6,746 bases of DNA. Origin: Bacillota bacterium (GTDB lineage Bacteria > Bacillota > Clostridia > Saccharofermentanales > Fastidiosipilaceae). This document shows positions 6,744 through 6,746 of this stretch, in pieces. Where the stretch lies: the NCBI GenBank assembly GCA_023442635.1, contig JAEZYR010000136.1:1-6746 (forward strand). Direction: 5' to 3'. Positions within the stretch are counted from its first letter, which is position 1, and every line of letters starts with the position of its first letter. The notes beneath the pieces were generated by a model. It saw only the letters and a list, made by a program, of their open reading frames with translations, searched no databases and was not told the origin of the DNA. The position numbers and the translations under genes were made by a program.

Positions 6744-6746
6744 CGT

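Overview
The window looks like a piece of a Bacillota (Firmicutes) chromosome, most likely from the Clostridia sensu lato. The reasons are strong GGAGG-type ribosome binding sites before most genes, a short TcdA of the YrvM type, a GlgB with the 'EWRYYEELEWFML' style of C-terminal catalytic domain, and a HlyD-like membrane protein directly before a YggS/YlmE gene. As I recall it, that last pair usually sits in front of sepF in clostridial genomes. The lineage is inferred from protein style, not from any search. Base composition is about half GC by eye and similar along the window. No mobile element, CRISPR array, tRNA or rRNA is visible.

Layout: two transcription units diverge from a 254-base intergenic region (2244-2497). 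Leftward (minus strand) are fumC, class II fumarase (786-2243), and tcdA, the ThiF/HesA-family tRNA t6A dehydratase (32-796). They overlap by 11 bases and are almost certainly co-transcribed. Rightward (plus strand) are glgB, glycogen branching enzyme (2498-4456), a HlyD-like single-pass membrane protein (4477-5820, TTG start) and a divergent YggS/YlmE-type PLP-binding protein (5813-6622). Gaps are 20 bases and then an 8-base overlap, so these three probably form one operon. After yggS there are 124 bases holding a well-formed promoter (TTGAAA, 17 bases, TTTAAT) and a GGAGG ribosome binding site right at the window edge, so another gene probably starts just beyond the window. sepF would be the expected one.

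The genes do not form one pathway. fumC serves the TCA cycle or fumarate metabolism, tcdA modifies tRNA position 37, and glgB makes alpha-1,6 branches in glycogen. The HlyD-like protein and YggS belong to a conserved neighbourhood linked to cell division and PLP homeostasis. I do not see a novel multi-gene system. The most notable points are the strongly diverged YggS (altered IGxLQxNK motif, shortened C terminus, N-terminal extension), the HlyD-like protein with a weakened lipoyl-type motif, and a lone glgB at the head of this operon without other glg genes in view.
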